Origin: an uncultured Clostridia bacterium
GTDB lineage: Bacteria > Bacillota > Clostridia > Peptostreptococcales > Anaerovoracaceae
Assembly: GCA_938046095.1 (NCBI GenBank)
Contig: CALIXS010000019.1
Span: 1 to 64,000 of the forward strand
Direction: 5' to 3'
DNA length: 64,000 nt
Shown: positions 1 to 7,832 of the stretch, in pieces
Numbering within the stretch: position 1 is the first letter of the stretch
Layout: each line of letters begins with the position of its first letter
Program-made: the position numbers and the translations under genes
The notes under the pieces: generated by a model
What the model was told of the DNA's origin: nothing
Seen by the model: the letters and a program-made list of their open reading frames with translations, nothing else
Database searches by the model: none

Positions 1-501
1 ATACTGATGCGTGTGAACGACAGCATACTTGCGTTCCCGAGTATACTTCTGGCGCTCGTCCTCGTCGCCCTGTTCGGAGGCGGTAAATATCAAATAATAA
101 TTGCACTTAGCATTTTATTCATACCGAGTTTCGCGAGGATAACGCGAGCGGAGGTCGCGCGCCAGAAGAGCACGGATTACGTTAAAAACGCAAAGCTTAT
201 GGGAGCCGGGAATATGAGGATACTTTTCGTACATATACTGCCGAATACGGTGCCCGTCATGCTCAGCTCGATAACGATCGGCTTCAACAATGCCGTGCTC
301 GCGGAGGCATCGATGAGCTTTCTGGGAATGGGAGTTCAGCCGCCCGATCCGAGTCTCGGGCGTATGCTCAACGAAGCGCAGGCGTATCTGACGAGGGCGC
401 CGTGGTATGCAATGTTCACCGGTCTTGCGATAATTTTGTTGATACTCGGCTTCGGACTTCTGAGCGACGGCCTCGGAGGAGGTGACAGGAGTGCTTCTTG
501 A
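1..501 (+). CDS. Peptide/nickel ABC transporter permease (OppC/DppC family), 3' part
   Basis: This is the C-terminal part of an inner-membrane permease subunit of an oligopeptide/dipeptide-type ABC importer. The reading frame is open from the first base, so the N-terminus lies outside the window; the ATG at 7 is internal. Visible features are the MRxxDxxLAFP segment, several membrane spans, and the EAxxxG-type coupling loop around ARITRAEVARQKSTDYVKNA, followed by the typical AxLSFLGxGxxPPxPxxG signature. It is followed directly by two ATP-binding subunits, which supports the peptide-transport assignment. Substrate (peptide versus nickel) cannot be decided from the sequence. Confidence 0.93.
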   Translation: MLMRVNDSILAFPSILLALVLVALFGGGKYQIIIALSILFIPSFARITRAEVARQKSTDYVKNAKLMGAGNMRILFVHILPNTVPVMLSSITIGFNNAVLAEASMSFLGMGVQPPDPSLGRMLNEAQAYLTRAPWYAMFTGLAIILLILGFGLLSDGLGGGDRSAS

Positions 502-1276
502 TGTAAAAGATCTCAGGGTTACGTTCAGATCGACGGGCAAGGAGGCTGTACACGGCATCAGTCTATGCCTCGATGAGGGGGAACGCCTCGGTCTTGTCGG
601 TGAATCCGGGAGCGGAAAGACGGTTACGGCAATGGCGATCTCCGGCCTGATCGAGAGGAGCAATGTTGACATGTCGGGTTCTGTAACATTTGACGGAAAA
701 GATCTGATGAGCTATTCGCGCGATGAGCTCAGAACGATACAGGGTAAGGACATAGGCGTCGTTTTTCAGGAGCCGATGACGAGCCTTAATCCTTTGATGA
801 GGATAGGCGCTCAGGTCGAGGAAACGCTGATGATCCATACCGGTATGTCACCCGAGGATAGAAAGAAAGCGGCGCTGCAGGCTCTCGAGGAGGTGGGGAT
901 ACATGATCCTGAGACTACATACGCGAAATATCCTCACCAGCTTTCAGGGGGACAAAGGCAGCGTGTCATGATAGCATCCGCAATGATAATACACCCGAAG
1001 CTCGTAATATGCGATGAGCCGACGACGGCGCTCGATGTTTCCGTACAGGCTCAGATCCTTGAACTGCTCCGCCGAATGAGCGATGACTATAATGCAGCCG
1101 TGCTTCTGATAAGTCACGACCTTAAGGTTATAAACAAGCTGTGCGAGCGCGTGGCGGTCATGTACCGCGGAGATATCGTCGAGGAGGGCAAAACGAAGAG
1201 CCTCTTCGAACGTCCGCAGGATCAATATACTCAAAAACTTATAGCGGCCATACCAAAGAGGAAACGTCATGAGTGA
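491..1276 (+). CDS. Peptide ABC transporter ATP-binding protein (OppD/DppD family)
   Basis: Cytoplasmic ATPase subunit that powers the preceding permease. Walker A (GESGSGKT), Q-loop (FQEPMTSLNP), ABC signature (LSGGQRQR), Walker B (VICDEPTTALD) and the H-loop (LISHDL) are all intact. A GTG at 482 would also open the frame, but a strong GGAGGAGGTGA ribosome binding site at 475-485 overlaps that codon and is correctly spaced for the GTG at 491, which I chose. The start overlaps the permease stop codon by 11 bases and the end overlaps the next gene, so translation is probably coupled. The C-terminus carries the Oligo_HPY-like extension typical of OppD. Confidence 0.94.
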   Translation: MLLDVKDLRVTFRSTGKEAVHGISLCLDEGERLGLVGESGSGKTVTAMAISGLIERSNVDMSGSVTFDGKDLMSYSRDELRTIQGKDIGVVFQEPMTSLNPLMRIGAQVEETLMIHTGMSPEDRKKAALQALEEVGIHDPETTYAKYPHQLSGGQRQRVMIASAMIIHPKLVICDEPTTALDVSVQAQILELLRRMSDDYNAAVLLISHDLKVINKLCERVAVMYRGDIVEEGKTKSLFERPQDQYTQKLIAAIPKRKRHE

Positions 1277-2117
1277 TAATAGAGCGGAAAATAACGCGGA
1301 GTGGGGGCACAGCACGCTGCGCGCCGCAGGAGAAGCGAAAAAAACTGATGCCTCGGCCGGAGCGGACGCGGCACAACGTACCGATCGCGTTCTCGAGGTG
1401 AAAGGTCTTAACGTAATTTATCGCGATAAGACTTTGTTCGGCAAAAAAAAAGGCTTTCACGCGCTGCACGATGTTACATTTACGATTAACCACGGCGAAA
1501 TACTCGGTGTTGTAGGTGAGTCCGGCTGCGGCAAATCGACGATGGCAAAGGCAATACTCGGAATGATGCCCGAAGCTGAGGTGACGGGCGAAATCAGGCA
1601 CTATACCAAAAGACCGCAGATGGTATTTCAGGATCCGTTCAGCAGCCTCAACCCGGCCAAAACAGCGGGATGGATATTGGAAGAGCCGCTCAGGATATTC
1701 GGAAAGTACGACTCCGCAGAGCGAAAAAAGCGTGTACTCGACATGATGGATATGGTAGGTCTCGAAAGGGAGCTTGCGGCCAGGAGGCCGCGCGAGCTTT
1801 CGGGAGGGCAGAAGCAGAGGGTTTCGATAGCAACGGCTCTGATACAACGGCCGAGGTTTATAGTCGCAGACGAGCCCGTTTCCGCTCTCGACGTATCCAT
1901 ACAGGGGCAGATACTCGAGCTGCTGCTCGACCTGCGCCGCGAGCTCGATCTTTCGTATATGTTTATAACACACGATCTGAACGTATGCTATTCGATATGT
2001 GATCGCGTCATAGTAATGTACAAGGGCACGATCGTGGAGCAGGGCGACGTCGAAACAGTCTACAACGACCCGAAAGAGGAATACACAAAGAAGCTTTTGG
2101 CGGCGGCGCTGTTTTGA
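1269..2117 (+). CDS. Peptide ABC transporter ATP-binding protein (OppF/DppF family)
   Basis: Second ATPase subunit of the importer. Walker A (GESGCGKS), Q-loop (FQDPFSSLNP), signature (LSGGQKQR), Walker B (IVADEPVSALD) and H-loop (FITHDL) are present. About 40 residues of alanine- and charge-rich sequence precede the first ABC strand, which is longer than usual for the family and may be a linker or indicate a later real start, although no better ribosome binding site is seen inside. It overlaps the OppD-type gene by 8 bases and closes the operon; a bidirectional terminator follows at 2152. Confidence 0.93.
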   Translation: MSDNRAENNAEWGHSTLRAAGEAKKTDASAGADAAQRTDRVLEVKGLNVIYRDKTLFGKKKGFHALHDVTFTINHGEILGVVGESGCGKSTMAKAILGMMPEAEVTGEIRHYTKRPQMVFQDPFSSLNPAKTAGWILEEPLRIFGKYDSAERKKRVLDMMDMVGLERELAARRPRELSGGQKQRVSIATALIQRPRFIVADEPVSALDVSIQGQILELLLDLRRELDLSYMFITHDLNVCYSICDRVIVMYKGTIVEQGDVETVYNDPKEEYTKKLLAAALF

Positions 2118-2151
2118 CGGCTTTATCGCGGCGGGTGTGACAAAAAACGTG

Positions 2152-2178
2152 CGGCGGGATGAATCTCGCCGTTTTTTA
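2152..2178 (+). terminator. Rho-independent terminator after the peptide ABC operon
   Basis: An 8-bp stem (CGGCGGGA pairing with TCTCGCCG, one G-T wobble) with a TGAA tetraloop is followed by six T. On the other strand the same stem is followed by a T-rich run after a short spacer, so it may also stop the convergent symporter gene, whose stop codon lies at 2176. Confidence 0.85.
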
Positions 2179-3513
2179 TTTCCATTTGAAGTTTATTATT
2201 CCGTATATGTAGATTACGATTATAGCGGCGGGAGTCACTATACCGAAGAATGGACGCATCCAGCCGCGCACCTTGAGACCTTTGCCTGCATTCGCTTCCG
2301 CTATGAAGTTTTCCCAGCCCCATCCGAACTTGTAACAGCAGAATATCGCAAATGTCAGGGAACCGAGAGGGAGAATATTAGTGCTCACGATAAAGTCCCA
2401 TAAATCGAGCCATGACGTTCCCTGCGCAAATGGGACGAACCCCGACCATTTATTGAAGCCCAAAGCTGTGGTAAGTGCAAGTGAAAAAACAACTGCCGCA
2501 CATGCGAGACACCCCTTGGGGCGACTCCAGCCCGTCTTTTCGCGAACGCTCGAAAGGATCGTCTCAAACACGGCGAGAACAGTCGAAAAGGCTGAAAAGA
2601 CCATGAAGAGGAAAAAGAGTGAGCCCCACCAGCGGCCGCCCGGCATGTTGTTGAAGACCTCCGCCATCGTATCGAACAGGAGGCTCGGACCTGCACCGAC
2701 CTCGAGCCCGTAGGTGAAGCATGCGGGGAACATTATGAGACCTGCGGTTATGGCGACAAATGTGTCAAGCAGTATTACATTCACGGATTCACCCATGAGA
2801 GCGCGCTCTTTGCCGATGTAGCTGCCGAAAATGGCCATTGAACCCATACCGACGCTGAGCGTAAAGAACGCCTGGTTCATAGCTCCGACCGCGACGCTTC
2901 CGTCGATTTTAGAGAAGTCGGGAATGAGGTAAAACGAAAGCCCCTCTTTTGCTCCCGGAAGTGTTATGCTGTGTACCGCCAGGACAATCATCAGGACGAC
3001 GAGCGCACTCATTATATATTTTGTTACGCGTTCGAGTCCCTTTTGGAGTCCGAAGCAGAGAATAAGATACCCCAGGCATACGGTTATCGCCAGATATTTT
3101 ACGTTCAGTACGGGATTGCCGAGCATCGAAGCAAAGCCGAGCTCTTTGTTGCCGCCTGCAACGAAGTTCACGAAATAATACATGATCCAACCTGTGACGA
3201 CGGTGTAAAATGCCATAATGCATATATTTCCGATGAAGCCTATCGTTCCGTGAATATGCCATTTCTGTTCCGGTTTCTCGAGTTTGCGATACATCGTCAG
3301 TATACTCGCCTGTGCCGCCCGGCCTGCGGCGAATTCCATCGTCATGACGGGAAGCCCGAGCAGAACGAGGCATATAATGTAGATGAGCACGAAGCCTCCG
3401 CCACCGTATTGACCGCACATCCACGGGAATTTCCAGACATTGCCGCAGCCGATCGCGCAGCCTGCGGACAGAAGAATAAAACCGAGCCTTGAGCCCAAAC
3501 GTTCTCTTTCCAT
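2176..3513 (-). CDS. Sodium-dependent neurotransmitter-type symporter (NSS family)
   Basis: A 445-aa multi-span inner-membrane protein of the NSS/SNF family, which couples Na+ influx to uptake of amino acids or related amines. The N-terminal signature is clear: ERERLGSRLGF followed by AGCAIGCGNVWKFPW and the GGGGF loop, matching the unwound TM1 region that binds Na+ and substrate. The length fits the bacterial subfamily with 11-12 spans. The gene stands alone, divergent from the RsmJ-like gene, with its own promoter at 3553-3581. The substrate is unknown; tryptophan, tyrosine or other amino acids are transported by characterised bacterial members. Confidence 0.93.
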   Translation of the reverse strand: MERERLGSRLGFILLSAGCAIGCGNVWKFPWMCGQYGGGGFVLIYIICLVLLGLPVMTMEFAAGRAAQASILTMYRKLEKPEQKWHIHGTIGFIGNICIMAFYTVVTGWIMYYFVNFVAGGNKELGFASMLGNPVLNVKYLAITVCLGYLILCFGLQKGLERVTKYIMSALVVLMIVLAVHSITLPGAKEGLSFYLIPDFSKIDGSVAVGAMNQAFFTLSVGMGSMAIFGSYIGKERALMGESVNVILLDTFVAITAGLIMFPACFTYGLEVGAGPSLLFDTMAEVFNNMPGGRWWGSLFFLFMVFSAFSTVLAVFETILSSVREKTGWSRPKGCLACAAVVFSLALTTALGFNKWSGFVPFAQGTSWLDLWDFIVSTNILPLGSLTFAIFCCYKFGWGWENFIAEANAGKGLKVRGWMRPFFGIVTPAAIIVIYIYGIINFKWK

Positions 3514-3552
3514 AATATAACCTCACGAATAAAATACTTAAAGCCGCGTAAA

Positions 3553-3581
3553 AGTATATCAAATCACAAAAAAAACGTCAA
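3553..3581 (-). promoter_or_regulatory. Sigma-A promoter for the NSS symporter
   Basis: On the minus strand TTGACG (3581-3576) and TATACT (3558-3553) are separated by exactly 17 bases, about 40 bases upstream of the start codon. Confidence 0.75.
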
Positions 3582-3588
3582 ATTATTA

Positions 3589-3601
3589 TATGCTAAGCAT
3601 A
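3589..3601. repeat. Palindrome upstream of the symporter promoter
   Basis: TATGCT-A-AGCATA is a perfect inverted repeat (6-base arms, one central base) lying just upstream of the -35 box of the NSS gene and in front of the divergent methyltransferase gene. It could be an operator; no regulator is identified. Confidence 0.4.
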
Positions 3602-3681
3602 ATATATGCGTGAAAGACGCTCGATATAATACGTGTGCAATATTTGACATAAGGCAGGCTTTTGAGCATAATAAATCTGAT

Positions 3682-4335
3682 ATGAAAAAGAACGAGGCGG
3701 GAATGCCGGTTTTATACAACGATGAGCGCGGACCGGCCATCAAGGTACACGGGGAGCTGCTCAGGCTTGACCTTTCACGTACGGTGCGAAGAGTATCGGG
3801 GGGCGGATCGCGTGCGGAGCTTGTTGTCAAAGCGTGCAGAATAAAAGGCAGAACAGAGGGGCTTTTAATCATAGACGCGACTGCGGGCTTCGGCGAGGAT
3901 TCTTTTATGCTTGCGGCAGCAGGTGCCGAGGTGATGATGTATGAGTGTGAACCCCTGATTGCGGCTCTTCTTCGTGATGCGCTTTGCAGGGCGTCACAAA
4001 TACACGTTCTTGCCGATGCGTCGAGGCGGATGACACTGACGGAGGGTGACAGCATCGAAGCGATGAGGACGCTCAAGACCGCTGTCGATGTGATTTATCT
4101 TGATCCGATGTTTCCGAAGCGAAGAAAGAGCAGTCTCGTCAAAAAGAAGCTTCAGGTAATACAGATGATAGAAAAGCCGTGTGAAAACGAAGCTCTTTTG
4201 CTCGATGCGGCAAAAGCCGCCGGGCCGAAAAAGATAGTCATAAAAAGACCCGTCAGGGGGGCGTTCATGGCGGGAGCAAAGCCCACGTATTCTATACACG
4301 GTAAGACGGTAAGATTCGACTGCATCGTTTTATGA
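3682..4335 (+). CDS. rsmJ: 16S rRNA (guanine-N2) methyltransferase, RsmJ-like
   Basis: A SAM-dependent methyltransferase that by family membership methylates G1516 of 16S rRNA. The sequence shows the RsmJ hallmarks: a short N-terminal sandwich ending in SGGGSRAELVVKACRIKG, the SAM-binding motif IIDATAGFGEDSF, the acidic loop MYECEP, and the catalytic-side motif YLDPMFP. The frame is open to a GTG at 3610, which would add 24 residues, but neither start has a strong ribosome binding site; I prefer ATG 3682 because it gives the usual family N-terminus. It ends ten bases from the convergent alkyltransferase gene. Confidence 0.85.
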   Translation: MKKNEAGMPVLYNDERGPAIKVHGELLRLDLSRTVRRVSGGGSRAELVVKACRIKGRTEGLLIIDATAGFGEDSFMLAAAGAEVMMYECEPLIAALLRDALCRASQIHVLADASRRMTLTEGDSIEAMRTLKTAVDVIYLDPMFPKRRKSSLVKKKLQVIQMIEKPCENEALLLDAAKAAGPKKIVIKRPVRGAFMAGAKPTYSIHGKTVRFDCIVL

Positions 4336-4344
4336 GGGCTTCTG

Positions 4345-4857
4345 TTATACGCGTTTGAGGGGACGTTTCGTTTTTTCGAGTTCGAGCAGTATCTTTTTTT
4401 TGTCGATGCCGCCGGCGTAGCCCGTCAGACTGCCGTCAGAGCCTATAACGCGATGGCACGGAATGATTATGGAGATCGGGTTATGTGCAATTGCATTGCC
4501 GACAGGACGTGCGGATATTGAGACTATACCTCTTTTCTTTGCGACCTTTTCGGCGACATGCGAATACGTCGTAGTACAGCCGTAAGGGACCGTCATAAGT
4601 ATATCGTATACAAGCCTTCTGAAATCGGTCGCCTGAGGGCAAAGTGGCGGTATAAAATCGGGTTCTTTGCCGTCAAAATATTTGTCGAGCCACAGTTTTA
4701 CGGTGCTGAATAATTCGAGATCCTTTTCAGCATGATCTGCGGGAAGTGTCGCGGCAAAATACCTTTGGCCTTCAAACCAGAGCCCTGTAAGCATCTCTCC
4801 GTCGCTTGCCATTGTGATGTCACCGAGCGGTGAGCCGTAGTGATTTGTATAGTACAT
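4345..4857 (-). CDS. ogt: Methylated-DNA--protein-cysteine S-methyltransferase
   Basis: Suicide DNA-repair protein that transfers alkyl groups from O6-alkylguanine (and O4-alkylthymine) to its own cysteine. The active-site motif IIPCHRVI is intact, preceded by the helix-turn-helix region and the conserved arginine in SARPVGNAIAHNP, and followed by the GYAGGIDKK loop. At 170 aa it is a standard Ogt-type protein without an Ada regulatory domain. The ATG at 4857 is preceded by AAAAGGAGG with six-base spacing; the longer open frame runs back through the tRNA gene and is not a real extension. Confidence 0.95.
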   Translation of the reverse strand: MYYTNHYGSPLGDITMASDGEMLTGLWFEGQRYFAATLPADHAEKDLELFSTVKLWLDKYFDGKEPDFIPPLCPQATDFRRLVYDILMTVPYGCTTTYSHVAEKVAKKRGIVSISARPVGNAIAHNPISIIIPCHRVIGSDGSLTGYAGGIDKKKILLELEKTKRPLKRV

Positions 4858-4912
4858 GAAGTGCCTCCTTTTAGATAAAGTGTTTTCGAATTTTGAAGAA
4901 AGATGAATAAAC

Positions 4913-4946
4913 AAAAAACCCGCATCCGTTGGAAAGCCGGGTTTTA
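4913..4946 (-). terminator. Terminator downstream of tRNA-Lys
   Basis: Read on the minus strand, an AAAACCCG/CGGGTTTT stem with a 16-base loop is followed by T. It lies a few bases after the tRNA 3' end and before the alkyltransferase start. Confidence 0.65.
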
Positions 4947-4950
4947 TCTT

Positions 4951-5026
4951 TGGTGCGTCATCAGGGGCTCGAACCCTGGACACCCTGATTAAGAGTCAGG
5001 TGCTCTGCCAACTGAGCTAATGGCGC
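4951..5026 (-). tRNA. tRNA-Lys (anticodon CTT)
   Basis: The 76-nt cloverleaf is complete: D arm GCTC/GAGC, anticodon arm CCTGA-CTCTTAA-TCAGG with anticodon CTT, variable loop GTGTC, T arm CAGGG-TTCGAGC-CCCTG and an encoded CCA. The acceptor stem is GCGCCAT against ATGACGC, so position 4-69 is a C-A mismatch where a C-G pair is expected. Its own promoter lies at 5054-5082 and a hairpin terminator follows. Confidence 0.93.
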
Positions 5027-5053
5027 ATATACATTGCTTTAACAGCAGTCAAT

Positions 5054-5082
5054 ATGTTATCACGGGCAGGGAGTATTGTCAA
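5054..5082 (-). promoter_or_regulatory. Promoter of tRNA-Lys
   Basis: Minus-strand TTGACA (5082-5077) and TAACAT (5059-5054) are separated by 17 bases; transcription would begin about 20 bases before the mature tRNA 5' end. Confidence 0.6.
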
Positions 5083-5176
5083 CAGCAAAAAAAAGTGTTC
5101 CCGGATGTTCCCGGGGCGGAAAAACGAACTTTTTCAGGATAAAATACCGATAAATTTGAAGATTTTCGTCATTTCC

Positions 5177-5206
5177 TTGACACATGATATGATAAGGCTG
5201 TATTAT
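5177..5206 (+). promoter_or_regulatory. Promoter for the DUF4190-type gene
   Basis: TTGACA (5177-5182) and TATTAT (5201-5206) with an 18-base spacer, about 27 bases upstream of the start codon and just before the AAAAAGGAG ribosome binding site. Confidence 0.65.
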
Positions 5207-5232
5207 GTGATAAAAAGGAGTGAAAACTAATT

Positions 5233-5877
5233 ATGGACAACAAAGAGATGAACAATCAGAACCAGAACGCTTTCAATGCAGCGGAAAACCCGACACCGGA
5301 GGCACAGTCTCCCGTTCAGCCGGCTCAATCGGATTTTGAGCAGTCGGCGCCGAATCCTGAACAGCCGGCACAGACGTTTGACGCACAGCCTCAGCAGGCG
5401 TCCGGCGGACAGCAGAGTTCACAGTATGACAGATGGGACAGTAATACGGGAAATAACGACAGTGTGAACAGTACGGCTCAGCAGGGATTCGGACAGGTAC
5501 CTCAGCAGGGATTTGATCAGCAACAGAATTTCAACGGACAGAATTTCAGTCAGCAGGGGCAGCCATATAACGGTACAACGCAGTACGGCTCCAACGGAGC
5601 GCCCGTACAGCCGGAACATAACCTCGCGATTGCAACGCTCGTGCTCGGTATCGCTTCTATTGTTTTCTTCTTCGGAGGAGTTTCGGCTCTTCTGTCGATT
5701 GCGTGCGGCATAGCGGGAGTAATCATTTCATCTAAAGCGAAAAAGGCAGGTAATACAGAGGCGATACGTCAGGTAGGCTTCGTAATGTCGCTCGTCGGTG
5801 TCATTGTCGGCGCGATCATATTCGTTGCGTGTGTTGCGTGTACAGGAGCTATAGGCTTGGGAATGCTCAATTACTGA
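5233..5877 (+). CDS. Q/N/P-rich DUF4190-type membrane protein
   Basis: A 214-aa protein of unknown function. Residues 1-130 are a disordered, strongly biased segment rich in Q, N, P, G and S, with repeated QQGF, QPAQ and NGQ-like pieces. Residues about 132-214 form two to three hydrophobic spans (LAIATLVLGIASIVFFFGG and VGFVMSLVGVIVGAIIFVA) arranged as in DUF4190 proteins, with a short KAKKAGN loop between them. The hydrophilic part would be cytoplasmic or surface-exposed depending on topology. It has its own promoter, and its stop codon overlaps the start of the Lgt-like gene. Confidence 0.7.
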   Translation: MDNKEMNNQNQNAFNAAENPTPEAQSPVQPAQSDFEQSAPNPEQPAQTFDAQPQQASGGQQSSQYDRWDSNTGNNDSVNSTAQQGFGQVPQQGFDQQQNFNGQNFSQQGQPYNGTTQYGSNGAPVQPEHNLAIATLVLGIASIVFFFGGVSALLSIACGIAGVIISSKAKKAGNTEAIRQVGFVMSLVGVIVGAIIFVACVACTGAIGLGMLNY

Positions 5878-6605
5878 TGCACCCGTATATATATCTGTAT
5901 GGAAAAGTAATACCGTCCTACGGACTGTGCGCAGTTTCGGGTTTTGTGGCGGCGCTTATCGTGATCAAAGCGCTGTCGCGTCCCCGGAGACTGAACGTCG
6001 AGGACGGTATTTATATTTTTACACTTGGGGCTTTGGGAGCCGTTGCGGGTGCAAAGCTGCTTTATGTTGTATTATCGCTGCCGCAGATAATTTCGGATTT
6101 GCCGCTTCTTAAGGCGGACGCGGGCCTTTTTTTCACGAAGTATATAAGCGGCGGACTCGTACTTTACGGCGGTATTGCGGGCGGCATCGCAGCAGCATAC
6201 TATACAGCCAAGGGGTATGGGGATTCTCTGACGGAGTATTCGGCGGTTCTGCTGCCGGCAATGGCCGTGATGCAATCACTGGGCAGAGTCGGCTGTTTTA
6301 TGGCGGGCTGTTGCTACGGCAGAAACGGAATACCCATACAGCTCATCGAGGCGGGGTTTGATATCATGTTAGCCGTGTTTTTCGCCGTCAAAGGAAAGAA
6401 CTGTGCTTTCAGGAGATGCGCCGCGGCACGCTACGTTATTTATTATGCGTCGTTCAGGTTTGTAATCGAGTTTTTCAGGGGTGACGCTATAAGAGGACAT
6501 ATAGGGGTACTTTCCACTTCACAGTGGATAAGCATTGTTGCAATCATTGCTTCCGCGTTCGTAATAATGCACGGGAGGATTCGTAATAATGTGCGGGAGG
6601 ATTAA
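5877..6605 (+). CDS. lgt: Prolipoprotein diacylglyceryl transferase-like membrane protein
   Basis: A polytopic membrane protein of the Lgt family, which transfers diacylglyceryl from phosphatidylglycerol to the lipobox cysteine of prolipoproteins. Visible family features are the N-terminal YGLCAVSGF span, the GGLVLYGGI motif and the GRVGCFMAGCCYG segment; in typical Lgt the last one is GRxGNFxNxExYG, so this is a divergent version. The C-terminal RFVIEFFRGD motif is also typical. The ATG at 5877 overlaps the preceding TGA, and I prefer it to the upstream in-frame start at 5829. Activity as a true Lgt is likely but not certain. Confidence 0.75.
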   Translation: MHPYIYLYGKVIPSYGLCAVSGFVAALIVIKALSRPRRLNVEDGIYIFTLGALGAVAGAKLLYVVLSLPQIISDLPLLKADAGLFFTKYISGGLVLYGGIAGGIAAAYYTAKGYGDSLTEYSAVLLPAMAVMQSLGRVGCFMAGCCYGRNGIPIQLIEAGFDIMLAVFFAVKGKNCAFRRCAAARYVIYYASFRFVIEFFRGDAIRGHIGVLSTSQWISIVAIIASAFVIMHGRIRNNVRED

Positions 6606-6698
6606 AGGAATATTTTAAGAGGGGTATTATAGCAAATGATCTATTTAGTAAGCATACGGGAAGATACGGAGGAGATGAGATCGTCTGTAAAAAAAAAA

Positions 6699-6725
6699 TT
6701 AGCACTCACCTGTTTAGAGTGCTAA
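6699..6725 (+). promoter_or_regulatory. CIRCE operator (HrcA binding site) upstream of hsp20
   Basis: Perfect CIRCE: TTAGCACTC-N9-GAGTGCTAA. It overlaps the -35 region of the promoter whose -10 is at 6734. HrcA binding here would repress the small heat-shock gene until misfolded protein titrates GroEL. Confidence 0.95.
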
Positions 6726-6739
6726 TAACGTGGTATAAT
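6711..6739 (+). promoter_or_regulatory. Promoter of hsp20
   Basis: An extended -10 box, TGGTATAAT (6731-6739), lies nine bases after the CIRCE. The -35 position (TGTTTA, 17-base spacer) falls inside the CIRCE, which explains how the operator blocks transcription. Confidence 0.75.
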
Positions 6740-6817
6740 ATAAATCGTAGAGGGGCGAGAAAAGAAGCAGATGCAAACTACAGCCCCGGGCTCTGCAATA
6801 GTGAGGAGGTATGAATT

Positions 6818-7249
6818 ATGTTATTCCCAACAGTATTCAGAAACAATTTCTTTGATGATTTTGACGACTTTATGGATTTTCCGGCTATCAGGAACAGAAA
6901 CACCGGGTCGCTCATGAAAAGCGATGTCAAGGATGCGGGCGATCATTTCGAGCTGTCTATGGATTTGCCGGGTTTCAGTAAAGATGATGTCAAGATGCAG
7001 CTTAAGGACGGCGTCCTCAATATAGAGGCGACTACGAAAACCGAAAAGGACGAAAAGGACGAGAAAGGCAAATATATCCGCCGCGAGAGATTTCAGGGTA
7101 CCTGTACGAGAAGCTTCTATGTGGGCGAAAATCTGACCGATGAAGATATAAAGGCGAGGTTTGTCGACGGCGTTCTGACCGTGTGCGTTCCGAAGAAGGA
7201 GGATAAGCCTCAGATTGAGGAAAATAAATACATCGCGATCGAGGGCTAA
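6818..7249 (+). CDS. hsp20: Small heat-shock protein, Hsp20/alpha-crystallin family
   Basis: A 143-aa ATP-independent holdase that binds unfolding proteins in the cytoplasm. The alpha-crystallin domain runs from about residue 30 to 135, with DLPGFSKDDVKMQLKDGVLNIEA, the RRERFQGTCTRSFYV strand and the A-R-F-V-D-G-V-L-T-V motif. The C-terminus ends KYIAIEG, with a short I-x-I-type anchor. A GAGGAGGT ribosome binding site precedes the ATG. The CIRCE places it in the HrcA regulon with groESL at the far end of the window. Confidence 0.95.
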   Translation: MLFPTVFRNNFFDDFDDFMDFPAIRNRNTGSLMKSDVKDAGDHFELSMDLPGFSKDDVKMQLKDGVLNIEATTKTEKDEKDEKGKYIRRERFQGTCTRSFYVGENLTDEDIKARFVDGVLTVCVPKKEDKPQIEENKYIAIEG

Positions 7250-7296
7250 GCCCTCGCGGTGTCAGAATCGCAGTTCGGTTATCGGTTCATAAACAA

Positions 7297-7345
7297 AAAC
7301 CCCGTGTGCAGTGAAGTAAGTCATTGACAAACGGGGTATTTTTTT
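7297..7345 (+). terminator. Terminator after hsp20
   Basis: ACCCCGT (7299-7305) pairs with ACGGGGT (7331-7337) across a 25-base loop and is followed by a run of T. The long loop makes it less certain than the other terminators. Confidence 0.6.
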
Positions 7346-7404
7346 TGTTTAATAGTAGATACGGAAAGTGCATAAAACCGAAAATCCGCAGAGAGGAACG
7401 CCTT

Positions 7405-7818
7405 ATGAAAAAAAAATCATCTAAAGAGCTTATCGCTGATGTAATAGAAATAACCGTTAAAATTTTGGAGATAGTCGCGTCACTCATAATCGTAATCGTC
7501 GCGATAGCGCTTCTGGTCAACGTTATCAAGGGTATATTTGATGGCGGTAAAATAGCTGCTATGGATTCGCCGTCATTCAGCACTATGCTCGGTGAACTGC
7601 TTGCCGTTACTGTAGGTCTCGAGTTCGTCAAACTGCTCGTAAGGCATCAGCTGCAGGATGTTCTTCAGGTCCTGATGCTCGCTATCGCAAGACAGATGGT
7701 CGTGGAGCATCTGACTATGGTACAGATGCTGGTAGGTGTAATCTCACTCGCCATGCTGTTCGGAGCACGAAGATACCTTTTCACACCCAAAAAGGGGAAG
7801 CCCCTCAATGAGGAATGA
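7405..7818 (+). CDS. PsiE-like small integral membrane protein
   Basis: A 137-aa protein with four predicted membrane spans (IVASLIIVIVAIALLVNVI, MLGELLAVTVGLEFVKLL, LQVLMLAIARQMVVE and LVGVISLAMLFGARRYLF), resembling the PsiE family (phosphate-starvation-inducible E), whose biochemical role is unknown. The HLT and RHQ segments between spans are family-like. I chose ATG 7405 because GAGAGGAACG precedes it; the longer frame from 7324 overlaps the terminator. No phosphate-regulon site is visible upstream. Confidence 0.65.
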   Translation: MKKKSSKELIADVIEITVKILEIVASLIIVIVAIALLVNVIKGIFDGGKIAAMDSPSFSTMLGELLAVTVGLEFVKLLVRHQLQDVLQVLMLAIARQMVVEHLTMVQMLVGVISLAMLFGARRYLFTPKKGKPLNEE

Positions 7819-7832
7819 TTAAGTCGAAGATG

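Noticed and set aside
6636..6725. 29-codon frame ending exactly at the CIRCE end
   Set aside because: It runs through the A10 run and the operator, has only a weak ribosome site, and looks like chance; the operator and promoter explain the region.
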